From: Citrobacter amalonaticus
GTDB lineage: Bacteria; Pseudomonadota; Gammaproteobacteria; Enterobacterales; Enterobacteriaceae
Reading direction: 5' to 3'
DNA: 64,000 nucleotides
Assembly (NCBI RefSeq): GCF_018252635.1
Contig: NZ_JAGTXM010000001.1
Location: 372,122-436,121 of the forward strand
Below are positions 20,187 through 29,161 of the stretch, in pieces. Within the stretch, counting starts at the first letter, position 1, and each line of letters begins with the position of its first letter. Under the pieces are notes generated by a model. It did no database searches, had not been told where the DNA came from, and saw only the letters and a list, made by a program, of their open reading frames with translations. The position numbers and the translations under genes were made by a program.

Positions 20187-23100
20187 TTATTTTTGAGCAA
20201 AATAACGCAACAGGCTGCACTGGAAGATGGCCTTAAACCAGCGGGAATCGAAGTCCCTGACCTGTCTCAGGAAAAATACGGCACCCGGTTTACGGTCAAA
20301 TACGGCTTCAAAAGAGGTATTGCCGCTTGCTACAGCTGCGGCGAAGACGGGTAACCAGGCAACGGAATAGCGGTATTCTGCGTCAGGATTAATGCTGATC
20401 ACTGGATTTTTTTGTGATGTCATCCAGCTATGCAGCCGCTTGCTGCCGTACTCTGGCCAGCGAGCTTCACTATGCTCACGTAAAAGCTCCTGATACCACT
20501 CGCGAATGAAGAACTCTGGAATGGGCGGAGGGAATTGTCCATAACTTAACCATTTCTCAATTTCGTCGGCATATGTCGGAAAAACGAGCCCCAATCGCTG
20601 ATACAGGCTCTTCACCAGTAAATTCTGGGTTTCTTCCGGTGCACCCTTTTGGCTCAGGAACAATTTAAATCGATCGGCTGCAGTTTTGATTTCGAAGATG
20701 GGGAAGAACTCCCATAAAATAGGGAACTCATTTTCAATGCGGCTCAGATACTCAGCTGACATCTCAAATTTAAATAGCGACATCGCCAGTGCTCGTGGAT
20801 GCTGTACTAGCGCACGCCAAACTTCAAAGGTTGCCAGCGGCAGATAACCAAATTGGTCGTACAGGCAACGCATAAATTGCCAGCCGGAATGAGCGGGATC
20901 GTTAGCCATCTGTTCAAGTACCAGTGTAATGGTATTAACTTCAGACTGGGGATTAAAAAGCTGGGTCGCTTTCTGCAATGAACGAATACTACTTTCATCC
21001 ACAGGTAACGACGGTTCCCCACGAATGAAGCAGGGGCGAAACGCCATTTCCTCACCCTGTTTGGGGACGACTAACCACGGCCCATTTTTGTTAATAACCG
21101 AACTCAGTTCATATTCACCTGTCGGTACACCTTCGCTCATTCTTGATGATAATGGGGTGATTTTTCTCTCCGGCTCACTCAATAACATGATGACAGGTGA
21201 AGACATTTGCCCGGTACGATAATGGGTTGACTGGCTGATGAGAAGTTCTCTTTCATAATCATAGCGTAAACTGTATTTATAGCGGCGAATCTGCCAGCTC
21301 ATTACAGCACCTGCGCCTTTGATTTGCATCTCAACAACCTGGTCAATTCCTGTCTCAAGAGACAGTAAGTTTTCAATATGCTCTCTCAGGCTGTATAAAT
21401 TGAGTTCGACGGGGTGTTCCCCCGCGGTATAACACCATTCATGCCATGCCTGTAACCCACTTTTGGAACGTAAATGTAATTCCAGTGAAAAACGTGTCGG
21501 ATCGCCATTTTTACCAAATAAAAAGGCTCTCGAACCCAGCAAATCATGCAGAGTAATATTTTTATCCAGAGTGCATCCATTTGCATCAAGGGCCAGGCAA
21601 CCTTTTGCAGGGAAAGGTAGAGTCATCTCTACTGGGGCTGCACCCAAATTTGGGTAAATCTGCAAAGAGACAAACGCAGGAGGTATTCCTTCTGCTTTAA
21701 GTAATATTTCTGTTTGTCCTGCTGAGCGTTTGCGAGCAACCTCTAGTGTTTTATCTTTTAAGACAGACATGCAGGGATGTTGCGTTGAGATAACAATGGA
21801 ACCTTCATTGGCTAGCTCACCACCCTTTATTTCAATGTTAAAATCTGCCGGCAAGATCCCAATTTTTCGACGCAGTAGAGTTTCATTGTGAGTATTTCTG
21901 ACAGAAACATATTGCGTACCCATCATCTCTTGTACCTGACATTCATCTAACGATATGCCACTCAGGTAACGTTTGAATTGTATATCTTCAGCATTCAGGT
22001 TTTTCGCCGTAACTTTAGGTACACCAAGGAATGTTTCATCAGGATGGCAATTCCAGGTAACATGTTTTCCATAAAAATCAAATCCGCTCTGATTAGATTG
22101 TTCCCTCCCGGTGCGGATCCTGTATGTTTCATCTCCGGAAATGGTTATATCCTGGCGTCCTTTTACGGACAGTGTTCTGAGTCCTAATAACGACGCTGTA
22201 CCTGGAGAGCCTTCACACCCTGAAATAGTGGTTTTTTCTTGAGGTAAGGCAATAAGAACATTGCTATTACGTACAGTACAAGAAGCTTGCCCTTGCAATA
22301 ACCAGCGTTCCTCATCATCAACAAAAGTAAGTGGTACCTCGCCAACGGCGATTTCACTATCTTCAAGTTTTATGGTGCCAACAATCATTCCTCCAGTTCG
22401 TGCAACAATCGTTAAGCTCGCAGCTGGCTGGCGTCTGACAAATCTCGACTCACTTTTACGCAGGCGAACTTTGGCATGGGCGTTCTCCAGGGATGCATAG
22501 GCGGGGCCGAGACAGGTGACTTCTTCACCATCTTCATAAATGGCAAGTTCAAATCGCGTCGTTGAGGGAGTGCTGATGATTGGGAAGGTGAGTTCATCAG
22601 GCAGCGAAATTATCGCCTGGATTTGATTGGGATGGTTTTCCGACCAATAGAATTGACAACCGGAACCCTTATTTTTTTGTAAGTGGGATTTAGCCTCTAC
22701 GGAGGCAGTACATAGCAACCCATTAAGAAAGCGAGTACCTGTTTCATCATCCAAAGGCATAGGGAACTCATCACGCCATTTTGGATGCACTTTATCAAGC
22801 TGCTTCACGGGTTCGGTATGATTGCTCAGGTTGTACATTAGAACCAGCGAGCTGAGTTTTTCCGCTATATGGCTGATGAGTTCTACAGAAGTGTCTTCGC
22901 TAAAAACAGTTGGCAGGGCTGATTTTTCTATGACAGTTCTTACTAGAGAAAGTATGGAAAATCCTGCCAGTTGTGCCTGCCCATATTGATTGAGAATCCG
23001 GGAGAATACATTCTGAAAATGGCTATCCGATTCTTTCAGTAAGCGGAATGGTAATCCCCCCTCACTGAACAATGTTCCGAGAAAATTACGTCGTTCCGAT

Positions 23101-23474
23101 TCGTAAAATCGGATTGGGCGGTTCCAGTAACCTTCCATCCCTTTAGGGATAATAATCCTTAATTCAGTCGACGTTAATGATACTCCCAATGCTCTATATA
23201 TAGGGTCCCACATCCAACCACAATGGCGCTCATAATCTCTGCGATACCATTCAGAGCAAAAAAGGACAAAACAGGCAGCGTAACCTTTATCATCGATATT
23301 ACTCTGTACTTGACCAACTGCACGAAGTAGTTGTGTTAGATTATTGTATTCATCATTGGTCGCATGATATTCATATAGGGGACGGCTATCAGGTTGTCTC
23401 AATCCTCTACGATTAAGAAAGTTACTTAGCCAGGAAGTACATTTTACCCAAGAAATGCATTCTGATTGACTCAA
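20187..23474 (-). CDS. druH: Large protein upstream of druE, Druantia III DruH candidate
   Basis: A 1095-residue protein without a membrane segment or enzyme motif that I can recognise. It belongs, as far as I recall, to the STY4851/ECs_5259 family found next to giant DUF1998 helicases in leuX islands, equivalent to DruH of Druantia type III. The middle (about 300-700) reads as beta-rich domains. It ends 12 bp before druE, which has its own AAGGGAT ribosome site, so both form one leftward operon. The call rests on size, partner and memory of the family; a DruH profile match would settle it. Confidence 0.7.
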   Translation of the reverse strand: MSQSECISWVKCTSWLSNFLNRRGLRQPDSRPLYEYHATNDEYNNLTQLLRAVGQVQSNIDDKGYAACFVLFCSEWYRRDYERHCGWMWDPIYRALGVSLTSTELRIIIPKGMEGYWNRPIRFYESERRNFLGTLFSEGGLPFRLLKESDSHFQNVFSRILNQYGQAQLAGFSILSLVRTVIEKSALPTVFSEDTSVELISHIAEKLSSLVLMYNLSNHTEPVKQLDKVHPKWRDEFPMPLDDETGTRFLNGLLCTASVEAKSHLQKNKGSGCQFYWSENHPNQIQAIISLPDELTFPIISTPSTTRFELAIYEDGEEVTCLGPAYASLENAHAKVRLRKSESRFVRRQPAASLTIVARTGGMIVGTIKLEDSEIAVGEVPLTFVDDEERWLLQGQASCTVRNSNVLIALPQEKTTISGCEGSPGTASLLGLRTLSVKGRQDITISGDETYRIRTGREQSNQSGFDFYGKHVTWNCHPDETFLGVPKVTAKNLNAEDIQFKRYLSGISLDECQVQEMMGTQYVSVRNTHNETLLRRKIGILPADFNIEIKGGELANEGSIVISTQHPCMSVLKDKTLEVARKRSAGQTEILLKAEGIPPAFVSLQIYPNLGAAPVEMTLPFPAKGCLALDANGCTLDKNITLHDLLGSRAFLFGKNGDPTRFSLELHLRSKSGLQAWHEWCYTAGEHPVELNLYSLREHIENLLSLETGIDQVVEMQIKGAGAVMSWQIRRYKYSLRYDYERELLISQSTHYRTGQMSSPVIMLLSEPERKITPLSSRMSEGVPTGEYELSSVINKNGPWLVVPKQGEEMAFRPCFIRGEPSLPVDESSIRSLQKATQLFNPQSEVNTITLVLEQMANDPAHSGWQFMRCLYDQFGYLPLATFEVWRALVQHPRALAMSLFKFEMSAEYLSRIENEFPILWEFFPIFEIKTAADRFKLFLSQKGAPEETQNLLVKSLYQRLGLVFPTYADEIEKWLSYGQFPPPIPEFFIREWYQELLREHSEARWPEYGSKRLHSWMTSQKNPVISINPDAEYRYSVAWLPVFAAAVASGNTSFEAVFDRKPGAVFFLRQVRDFDSRWFKAIFQCSLLRYFAQK

Positions 23475-23963
23475 GGCAAACTCCTTACAGACAAGCGAAA
23501 AAACCTTATATTTTTAGTTAAAAAACAGATCAGATTACTCTTGTGTTGGTATAACTTCAACTACTAATTTTTGTGGGTGTATCTCACAGGTGGTTTTTAT
23601 TTAAATGATAACAAAAATTGATTGATTCCATCCTATTTATCGAGTTGTTTTATTATTTCAAATAAAAGGAAGTTTTACTTTGGCGTCGCTATGCACAATG
23701 ACGAATAATTTATCTTCTATGATATAGAGCAATCAGGAGAACTATACAACCAGGAGTAATAAAAGTTGTATCATCAGTCAAAAATACATGGGGTTGATGT
23801 TTGCTGTGTATGCATTACATTATATGTATTGCAGGAGTATTTCTATATTATTATCAATGCGTTAAATGGAGGTATATTCTTAAGCGCGCAGCGGAAGGGG
23901 TTACTGAACTAATAACCAGAGGCATCGTGTAGAAAATACCTATATGTTACTCATAATTTCAAG
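23475..23963. other. AT-rich gap upstream of druH
   Basis: About 490 bp of AT-rich sequence with no convincing gene. It should hold the druH-druE promoter, but I cannot pick a single clear -10/-35 pair. Nothing else is recognised. Confidence 0.5.
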
Positions 23964-24500
23964 TTATGAGGCAATATACGCAGTGAGCAGGGATAGATTA
24001 TTGCCTGCGTATAACTGCGCAGTATTGAGTAGGGTGCCTGTGAAACCGTTTATGGTGATATTGCCATGCGAAGTCAGCTGTACGTCTCCACCAGTCCAGA
24101 GCGTGCCTGAGGCGTTCAGCAAAAAGCTCTGTGCACTGAAAATACGGTAGTGTGTTGGGCATTGTTGGCAAAGTTACTTTCGTCATTCATCACTAGAACA
24201 TTTCTCTGCATTACATCGCTGCTGGTGACTGTGTCTGCGTGTTTTTCTGGCGGCCAGTGTGCCTGTGTTCGTCAGCGCACTGATGAGTTTCAGCGTCGTA
24301 TCACCGAGCGCCACCATCTGCCCACGACAGTTGAAGTCCTGCTTGTCGGGCAGCGCTGTCTGTACAGACGACTGGTGTCAGTCTGCACCAGTGACTCCCC
24401 TTTATCAGGCGAGCATTACCGTCTAGTGCGATAGAGGATTTTGCGTACGTGTAATGTTCCTTACCGCCAGATGACACGCAGGTTTGGTTCATCCCGGTGC
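23964..24500 (-). pseudogene. Remnant of a filamentous haemagglutinin/CdiA-like repeat region
   Basis: On the minus strand several frames, broken by shifts, carry haemagglutinin-like repeat text. One is [20 protein letters not shown] followed by [20 protein letters not shown] (ending at the TAA at 23964); another is [19 protein letters not shown] further upstream. The alternation of G/N-rich short beta strands is typical of FHA/CdiA exoproteins. No intact start or secretion domain is present. It is a relic of a larger two-partner secretion gene. Confidence 0.5.
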
Positions 24501-24642
24501 GGGCAGACTGGCGGGTTTATCAAGTTAGAGCGTTTTAAGGGGGGCTACTGGCAATATCTGGTGTCTTACAGTGAGCAGTGTCAGAGAAAGCCGGGAAGCG
24601 AAGGGGACTTACTTCGATAAAATTCAGAGGGAGTTGGTCTGA

Positions 24643-24852
24643 TCAACCGCCTCGTGAGTCCGAAATACGTTGCAGTAGCCAGTCTTCGACTTCACTTTGC
24701 TTCCAGCGGGAACTGCGGCCCAACTTGATCGGCTTAGGGAATTGGCCGTCTTTTATCAGCTTGTAAAACCACTTGTCCGTAAGCCCTGTAAGCTTCGTGA
24801 TGAAGCGCATGTCCACCAGTTGGTCATCAAGCAAAGAAATATGTTCTGTCAT
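24643..24852 (-). CDS. AlpA-family regulator
   Basis: A 69-residue winged helix-turn-helix protein starting MTEHISLLDDQLVDMRFITK, with the AlpA/excisionase motif (KWFYKLIKDGQFPKPIKLG, then RWKQSEVEDWL). AlpA proteins activate excision and phage-like genes in P4-type and CP4-type elements. The ATG at 24852 has GGAAGA about 10 bp upstream; an open frame continues 23 codons further but matches no AlpA protein. It could control excision of this island through the integrase 19 kb away, or be a remnant of a second element together with the Gp2-type gene. Confidence 0.85.
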   Translation of the reverse strand: MTEHISLLDDQLVDMRFITKLTGLTDKWFYKLIKDGQFPKPIKLGRSSRWKQSEVEDWLLQRISDSRGG

Positions 24853-24959
24853 GATGCTGTCTTCCATTGTGGGATTATCCTGAGCTGGTGGTTGATTGCT
24901 CTTTACTACCAGCCCTTCCACATCAATGGATTGATACGTAAAAAAGTGCAGAACGTGAG

Positions 24960-25538
24960 TTACACCGTGCGAGGACGCCCCAGTCCGCTGGGCGGCGGTA
25001 CCTCACTGGCTCCGTAGTAATAGTGACCGTGCTTTTGTTCTTCTTTGGCAAGGTAGCTGATGATGTAGCGCAGGTTATCGATGGCTTCGGTATCACCGTA
25101 GTTCACCGGCCTATCAATACTGACTTCATAAGTGGGCTTGTATTCGCAGCGGTTGTAATAGCCTTCTCGTTGCGTTATTTCCCGCCATATTCTTCCAACT
25201 CTCTCAGCTATTGGGTAGGTAGCCTGGTTAAGGTGCCTGTCGAGATAGAACACGATATGAGCATGGCACCCGTGGTCTACAGAGTTCTCAAGTACCCAGA
25301 AATGTCCTGCCAGATTAGTATGTTGCAGGGTTCGTTCAACCAGCATACGTACTTCTTGCTCTGTTTCGTTCCATGAATAATGTTTATAGCGCCCTGAACC
25401 TTTCTGATAGAACAGGTCGAGTCTGAGTGCCTGTATTCGGGAGTATCGGTTCAGTAGCTGATTCAGGTGGTCATTGAGTAGAGACAGCAGAAACCAGTTC
25501 ATCGTATATCTGGGGTTAAAGGGGTAAGGTGTGTGCAT
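24960..25538 (-). CDS. Inovirus Gp2-type (YagK/YfjJ-like) protein
   Basis: A 192-residue protein starting MHTPYPFNPRYTMNWFLLSL, with RLDLFYQKGSGRYKHYSW and a central HFWVLENSVDHGCHAHIVFY stretch. It resembles the YagK/YfjJ family annotated as inovirus-type Gp2, related to filamentous-phage replication initiators. The HxH (HAHIVFY) and the later tyrosines (REGYYNRCEY) fit a HUH-like endonuclease, which is my inference. The start at 25538 has AAAGGAT about 8 bp upstream. It is upstream of alpA on the same strand and is a typical cargo of P4-like satellites. Confidence 0.75.
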   Translation of the reverse strand: MHTPYPFNPRYTMNWFLLSLLNDHLNQLLNRYSRIQALRLDLFYQKGSGRYKHYSWNETEQEVRMLVERTLQHTNLAGHFWVLENSVDHGCHAHIVFYLDRHLNQATYPIAERVGRIWREITQREGYYNRCEYKPTYEVSIDRPVNYGDTEAIDNLRYIISYLAKEEQKHGHYYYGASEVPPPSGLGRPRTV

Positions 25539-25836
25539 TGATTTATCCTTTGTCAGGTGGAGTACAAAGGATTGGGGTGAGATGTAATTTTTAAGAGAAG
25601 CGGGGATACGGCAGATACAGGGTGCTGTGTATCTAGGGCAATACAGGCAGAGTTGCTTGTTGGGTGAGGGCGCTGTGAGCAAAGTGGTATAGAAAAGGGA
25701 GTGCCCCTTAATTATACTAAAAACCCAAATGTTCATATCAGCTGTTTAAGGATTCTAATGAGGTGAGCAGAGGAGGATAGTAGAGTAAAAACTACAGTAA
25801 TAATGCAGTAAAACATCAAAGTAATATCACAATAAA

Positions 25837-25880
25837 ATCAGTAGGATATCAGTAAGAAATCAGTAAGAAATCAGTCATTC
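25837..25880 (+). repeat. Four tandem 11-bp repeats (iteron-like)
   Basis: ATCAGTAGGAT, ATCAGTAAGAA, ATCAGTAAGAA and ATCAGTCATTC lie directly head to tail, giving a strict 11-bp period. They sit in the 425-bp gap between the divergent Gp2-type gene and the 305-aa gene. One-turn spacing suggests cooperative binding by a replication initiator or a regulator. Confidence 0.6.
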
Positions 25881-25963
25881 CTCAGCCTGTGACACGTCTC
25901 TCTCCACATAAAAGATGCTCATGCTAATCTGTGTCCGGGAGCCAGAATTAGAGGGAAGAGACG

Positions 25964-26881
25964 ATGTTGCATTACGATATGATCCGTTACGAGATCATGT
26001 ATCTAAAAATGCTGGGAGCACTTTCCAACACTGATCACTCCTTACAGTTGAGTACTTATGATTCGCCAGATCAGTTTCGACTTTTAATCTCTCAGATCCT
26101 TGAACGGCATTTCCTGGGCGATCAGGACAGGATCAAAATTGGCCGGAAAACTCTTAAAGAATGGGCTGAGCTGCTACTCATTGATAAAGATTATTTTGAT
26201 TGTTTCAAAGGTACACCAAGAGCATTGTGGTTTGCTCACCATTATATTTTTGAATACCCAGTATTATCTGCAGGGCTGGCACTTGGTGGTTTGGGGGATG
26301 GCTTTGATTGTTCAAGTGGTTTTAATTCTCTTTTACTGGACAATAATATCTTCACAAATCTTGATTTCGCTAATTTGAATATCGACCTGGACGGTATTGA
26401 TTTGGACCTGATAACAAATCCACAGGCCATTGCTTCGAAAAAAACGAAACGCGTTTTCTCCCGATTTTATCTGAACGCGGGAGCAAGTACCGATCTGTAC
26501 AACCCCACTCCGGTAACTGAGCGTGAACTCATCAATGGTGTGATGAGGTATATTGATGAAGCTCCATGCTCACTTGGAGATAAGATCACTTATTTCAAAA
26601 AACTGCATGAGCGCTGGCTTGAGCAATATGATTTTTTTCTGACAGATTTTGACTGGATATCACGTGAAAATGAAACTCAGTTAGTATATCTCTGGGACTA
26701 TCTCAAAGGAAAAGGACGAATAGCGGGCTATCTTCGCCCTTATAATACGTCTATGCGTTATGACATGATTATTGCGGCTATAGATGTGTGGAACGTCCAA
26801 CCTGAAGAGAAGTTGGAGTTTATTGAGAAGATGAAACATGCCTGGCAAGCATCAAAATCTTATCGACGATCTGCTAAATAG
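25964..26881 (+). CDS. Unknown 305-residue protein of mobile elements
   Basis: I do not recognise a family. The protein begins MLHYDMIRYEIMYLKMLGAL, has no signal peptide, and carries a striking Asn/Asp/Leu-rich stretch around residues 118-145 (LDFANLNIDLDGIDLDLI). The C-terminus is basic (KMKHAWQASKSYRRSAK). A clear GAGGGAAGAGACG ribosome site precedes the ATG. It lies downstream of the 11-bp repeat array and beside AlpA and Gp2-type genes, so a role in element maintenance is plausible but unproven. Confidence 0.7.
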   Translation: MLHYDMIRYEIMYLKMLGALSNTDHSLQLSTYDSPDQFRLLISQILERHFLGDQDRIKIGRKTLKEWAELLLIDKDYFDCFKGTPRALWFAHHYIFEYPVLSAGLALGGLGDGFDCSSGFNSLLLDNNIFTNLDFANLNIDLDGIDLDLITNPQAIASKKTKRVFSRFYLNAGASTDLYNPTPVTERELINGVMRYIDEAPCSLGDKITYFKKLHERWLEQYDFFLTDFDWISRENETQLVYLWDYLKGKGRIAGYLRPYNTSMRYDMIIAAIDVWNVQPEEKLEFIEKMKHAWQASKSYRRSAK

Positions 26882-27063
26882 CGTTGTGACCCCAATGGTT
26901 TTTTCGTCTGATTTCTCAATGTAGTGATGAATCTGAGTAGACCCTGGGTCTTCTATCTATCTCCCTCTTTGTCCCGTTACGTACAGAGCACATACTTGTG
27001 AAAGAGTAAGCGTATAGCGGGAACCGTATTGACTCTCTTTTCATTAAGATCAATGGCGGAAAT

Positions 27064-27088
27064 GCAGCCCGTACGTCGTCCGGGCTGC
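27064..27088 (-). terminator. Hairpin after the leftward hydrolase operon
   Basis: GCAGCCCG (27064-27071) and CGGGCTGC (27081-27088) form an 8-bp GC-rich stem with a 9-nt loop just past the stop at 27099. It is placed as the operon terminator, although the T-tract is weak. Confidence 0.6.
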
Positions 27089-27098
27089 CGGGTTATTG

Positions 27099-28130
27099 TC
27101 AGGCCAGGAGATTTGCCGGATTATCAACACAAAGTTTTTTAACTGACTTCGCATCAACCCCGCGACTGGACAGATAGCCCAGGAAGACGTTTGGCACAAA
27201 TCCCCATCCGTTCCCTCCATTTTTTGCCCACATTTGTTTCAGGAAAACATCGTGACTTAATACGAGCTGATCTCCATACCCCAGTTCAATGAGCTCGCTG
27301 ACGGCATCGGCTGTTTCCTGTACCCCTGGCGCTACGCCTTCTTTCGGAAACGTAATGTCGAGCCCAATCATATCAAACTCTAACCAGACTCCCCTGTCGA
27401 GCATACGGCGTTGATAATCAAGATCCTTTCCGGATGGATCTGAATGAGCCAGGGAAACTTTCCTCGGGGAGACTCCCATTTCTCTCAGAACGATATCCAG
27501 AACCTCATCTCCACGCCTTAACCATCCAGGCATGTGAATATTGATTGAAACATCCGGATTGTCTTTCCAGGCCAGTGAGGCGGCCCGCAGACCGTTTTTC
27601 TCCGCATCGGTAAATTCTGGAGAGACACCGATTTCGCCAATCATTCCTGCCCGGATATCCGTTCCGTCAATCCCTTCGTTCAGTTCACGATCAATAGTCC
27701 GGGCAAGAATGTCCACTTGCTGATGAAGCTTTTCTCCTTCGAATTTTTCAAGGTACGGGCCAGAAGAGGCGACAATGTTAATACCTGTTCGGCGGGCAAC
27801 TTCATAAAGCGATAACGGGTCGCGGCCAATCGACGCAGAGCCTGTGGCATCGACAATGGTTTTACCCCCCAACGCCATGAAGCTTTTTATCTCCTCAATG
27901 ACATCTTCAATTTCCTTTTTACTCATATTATCAGCGCAGCAGTATGGATCGTGCTTAAGTGCCCACTGTTTCTCTGCGCAAACGCAGAAGTCAGCGATCT
28001 GTTCAGACCAGCTATAAAAGGGTTTATCAACGACAGAAGACAGGTCATTAAAGAGGTGCTCATGTGGCAAAGTTAAGCCCATCTCTTCCTTAGGTATTGA
28101 ACCGGTAACAGTCTGCAAATAACCTTTCAT
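27099..28130 (-). CDS. PHP/phosphotriesterase-family metallohydrolase
   Basis: A 343-residue TIM-barrel hydrolase of the phosphotriesterase homology group. Metal-ligand candidates are His23 and His25 (PHEHLF), a glutamate in AGMIGEIGVS as bridging ligand, histidines in INIHMPGW and LAHSDPSG, and an aspartate in LSHDVFLKQMW near residue 303. The glutamate instead of a carbamylated lysine resembles PHP and lactonase-like members, so a sugar lactone or phospho-sugar ester is more likely than a phosphotriester. The start overlaps the stop of the upstream transporter (TAATG). The substrate is unknown. Confidence 0.82.
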   Translation of the reverse strand: MKGYLQTVTGSIPKEEMGLTLPHEHLFNDLSSVVDKPFYSWSEQIADFCVCAEKQWALKHDPYCCADNMSKKEIEDVIEEIKSFMALGGKTIVDATGSASIGRDPLSLYEVARRTGINIVASSGPYLEKFEGEKLHQQVDILARTIDRELNEGIDGTDIRAGMIGEIGVSPEFTDAEKNGLRAASLAWKDNPDVSINIHMPGWLRRGDEVLDIVLREMGVSPRKVSLAHSDPSGKDLDYQRRMLDRGVWLEFDMIGLDITFPKEGVAPGVQETADAVSELIELGYGDQLVLSHDVFLKQMWAKNGGNGWGFVPNVFLGYLSSRGVDAKSVKKLCVDNPANLLA

Positions 28131-29095
28131 TACTGTGCCTCCGCTTTCGCCAGCCGTGCTTGTTTGAAGTCGGGGATGGTGGTGACAATCGCCCCCACAA
28201 GGGCAAATACCGTACCTACAAGGGTGACAAAATAGACGGTATTGCCAAGTGCCGGAATCAGTACATCAATAAGCACTGACCCAAGTAGTTGTCCGGCGGT
28301 GGAGGCCACGCCCAGCATCAATAATCCCAGTCCACGAACCAGAATCGCCATCAATCCAATGGACATCAGCCCCAGTGGTCCGCCGAGGTACATCCACCAT
28401 GTATCAGGCAACTGGAAGCTGACGTGACCAAGTGAGATTCTGACGAGAAGGGCGATACCCAGGACAGTAAAACCGACGATGAAATTCCAGGTGATTGATA
28501 CCAGCATCGATCCAGTAGCTTCCGCGACTTTCGCGTTACCTGCAGGTTGCCATCCTGCGAGTAAACCTGCCATAAATGGCAGAATGGCCAGAAGGATAAA
28601 CGACGTGGAACGCCACTGAGGAGAAACTACAAACACCGTAGCGACAACGGCGAAAATGGCTCCGATAATCCGGTAAGAAGTGAAGTATTTTTTCTCGCTA
28701 ACCCCAATACCAAATCGGTCACACAGTAAACCAGAAAGAATGAGTGCTGAGATTAACGCTGTTTGAAAAGTTGCCACGCCGAGCGCGCTGGCGGATGCAC
28801 CTTCAGAAAACACCACCATTGCCCCACACAGGCCAGCAAACCAGTTCCATAGCGGTATTTTCCGCTGTTTTATCAGCGAAGGAATAGAGGAAAATTGCTG
28901 ACGGGTCTCTTTTTTGGCCATAATTATAAAGAACATCACGACTAAACCACTGGCGAAAGAAATAACTGCGCAGGCATTTCCATCGTTGAGCCAGTGACCC
29001 AGTTCGCCATTAACAGCAGACTGCATTGGAGAAAGTGTACCTGCAAGAATTGTTGCAAGCATCAGCAAGGGAACAGAGTATTTGCTTTTGTTCAT
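28130..29095 (-). CDS. DMT-superfamily transporter (double DUF606/YdcZ type)
   Basis: A 321-residue inner-membrane protein with about ten predicted hydrophobic segments in two homologous halves, each beginning with an ATILAGTLSPMQSAVNG-like or FIVGFTV-like part. It resembles fused DUF606/YdcZ transporters of the drug/metabolite superfamily. It lies between the ThuA-like gene and the hydrolase in one leftward operon and overlaps the latter (TAATG), so uptake or export of the operon's substrate is likely. Confidence 0.8.
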   Translation of the reverse strand: MNKSKYSVPLLMLATILAGTLSPMQSAVNGELGHWLNDGNACAVISFASGLVVMFFIIMAKKETRQQFSSIPSLIKQRKIPLWNWFAGLCGAMVVFSEGASASALGVATFQTALISALILSGLLCDRFGIGVSEKKYFTSYRIIGAIFAVVATVFVVSPQWRSTSFILLAILPFMAGLLAGWQPAGNAKVAEATGSMLVSITWNFIVGFTVLGIALLVRISLGHVSFQLPDTWWMYLGGPLGLMSIGLMAILVRGLGLLMLGVASTAGQLLGSVLIDVLIPALGNTVYFVTLVGTVFALVGAIVTTIPDFKQARLAKAEAQ

Positions 29096-29161
29096 AAGTC
29101 CATCCTGTATATTAATCAGTCAGGAATGGGTCCGAAGATATAAGCTTCTGACCCGTTATTA

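Noticed and set aside
13854-23474. BREX or DISARM assignment for the giant helicase region
   Set aside because: No PglZ, BrxC, PglX or BrxL (BREX) and no DrmA-DrmB-DrmC with a methylase (DISARM) are present. A DUF1998 helicase of about 2100 residues with one large partner fits Druantia III better.
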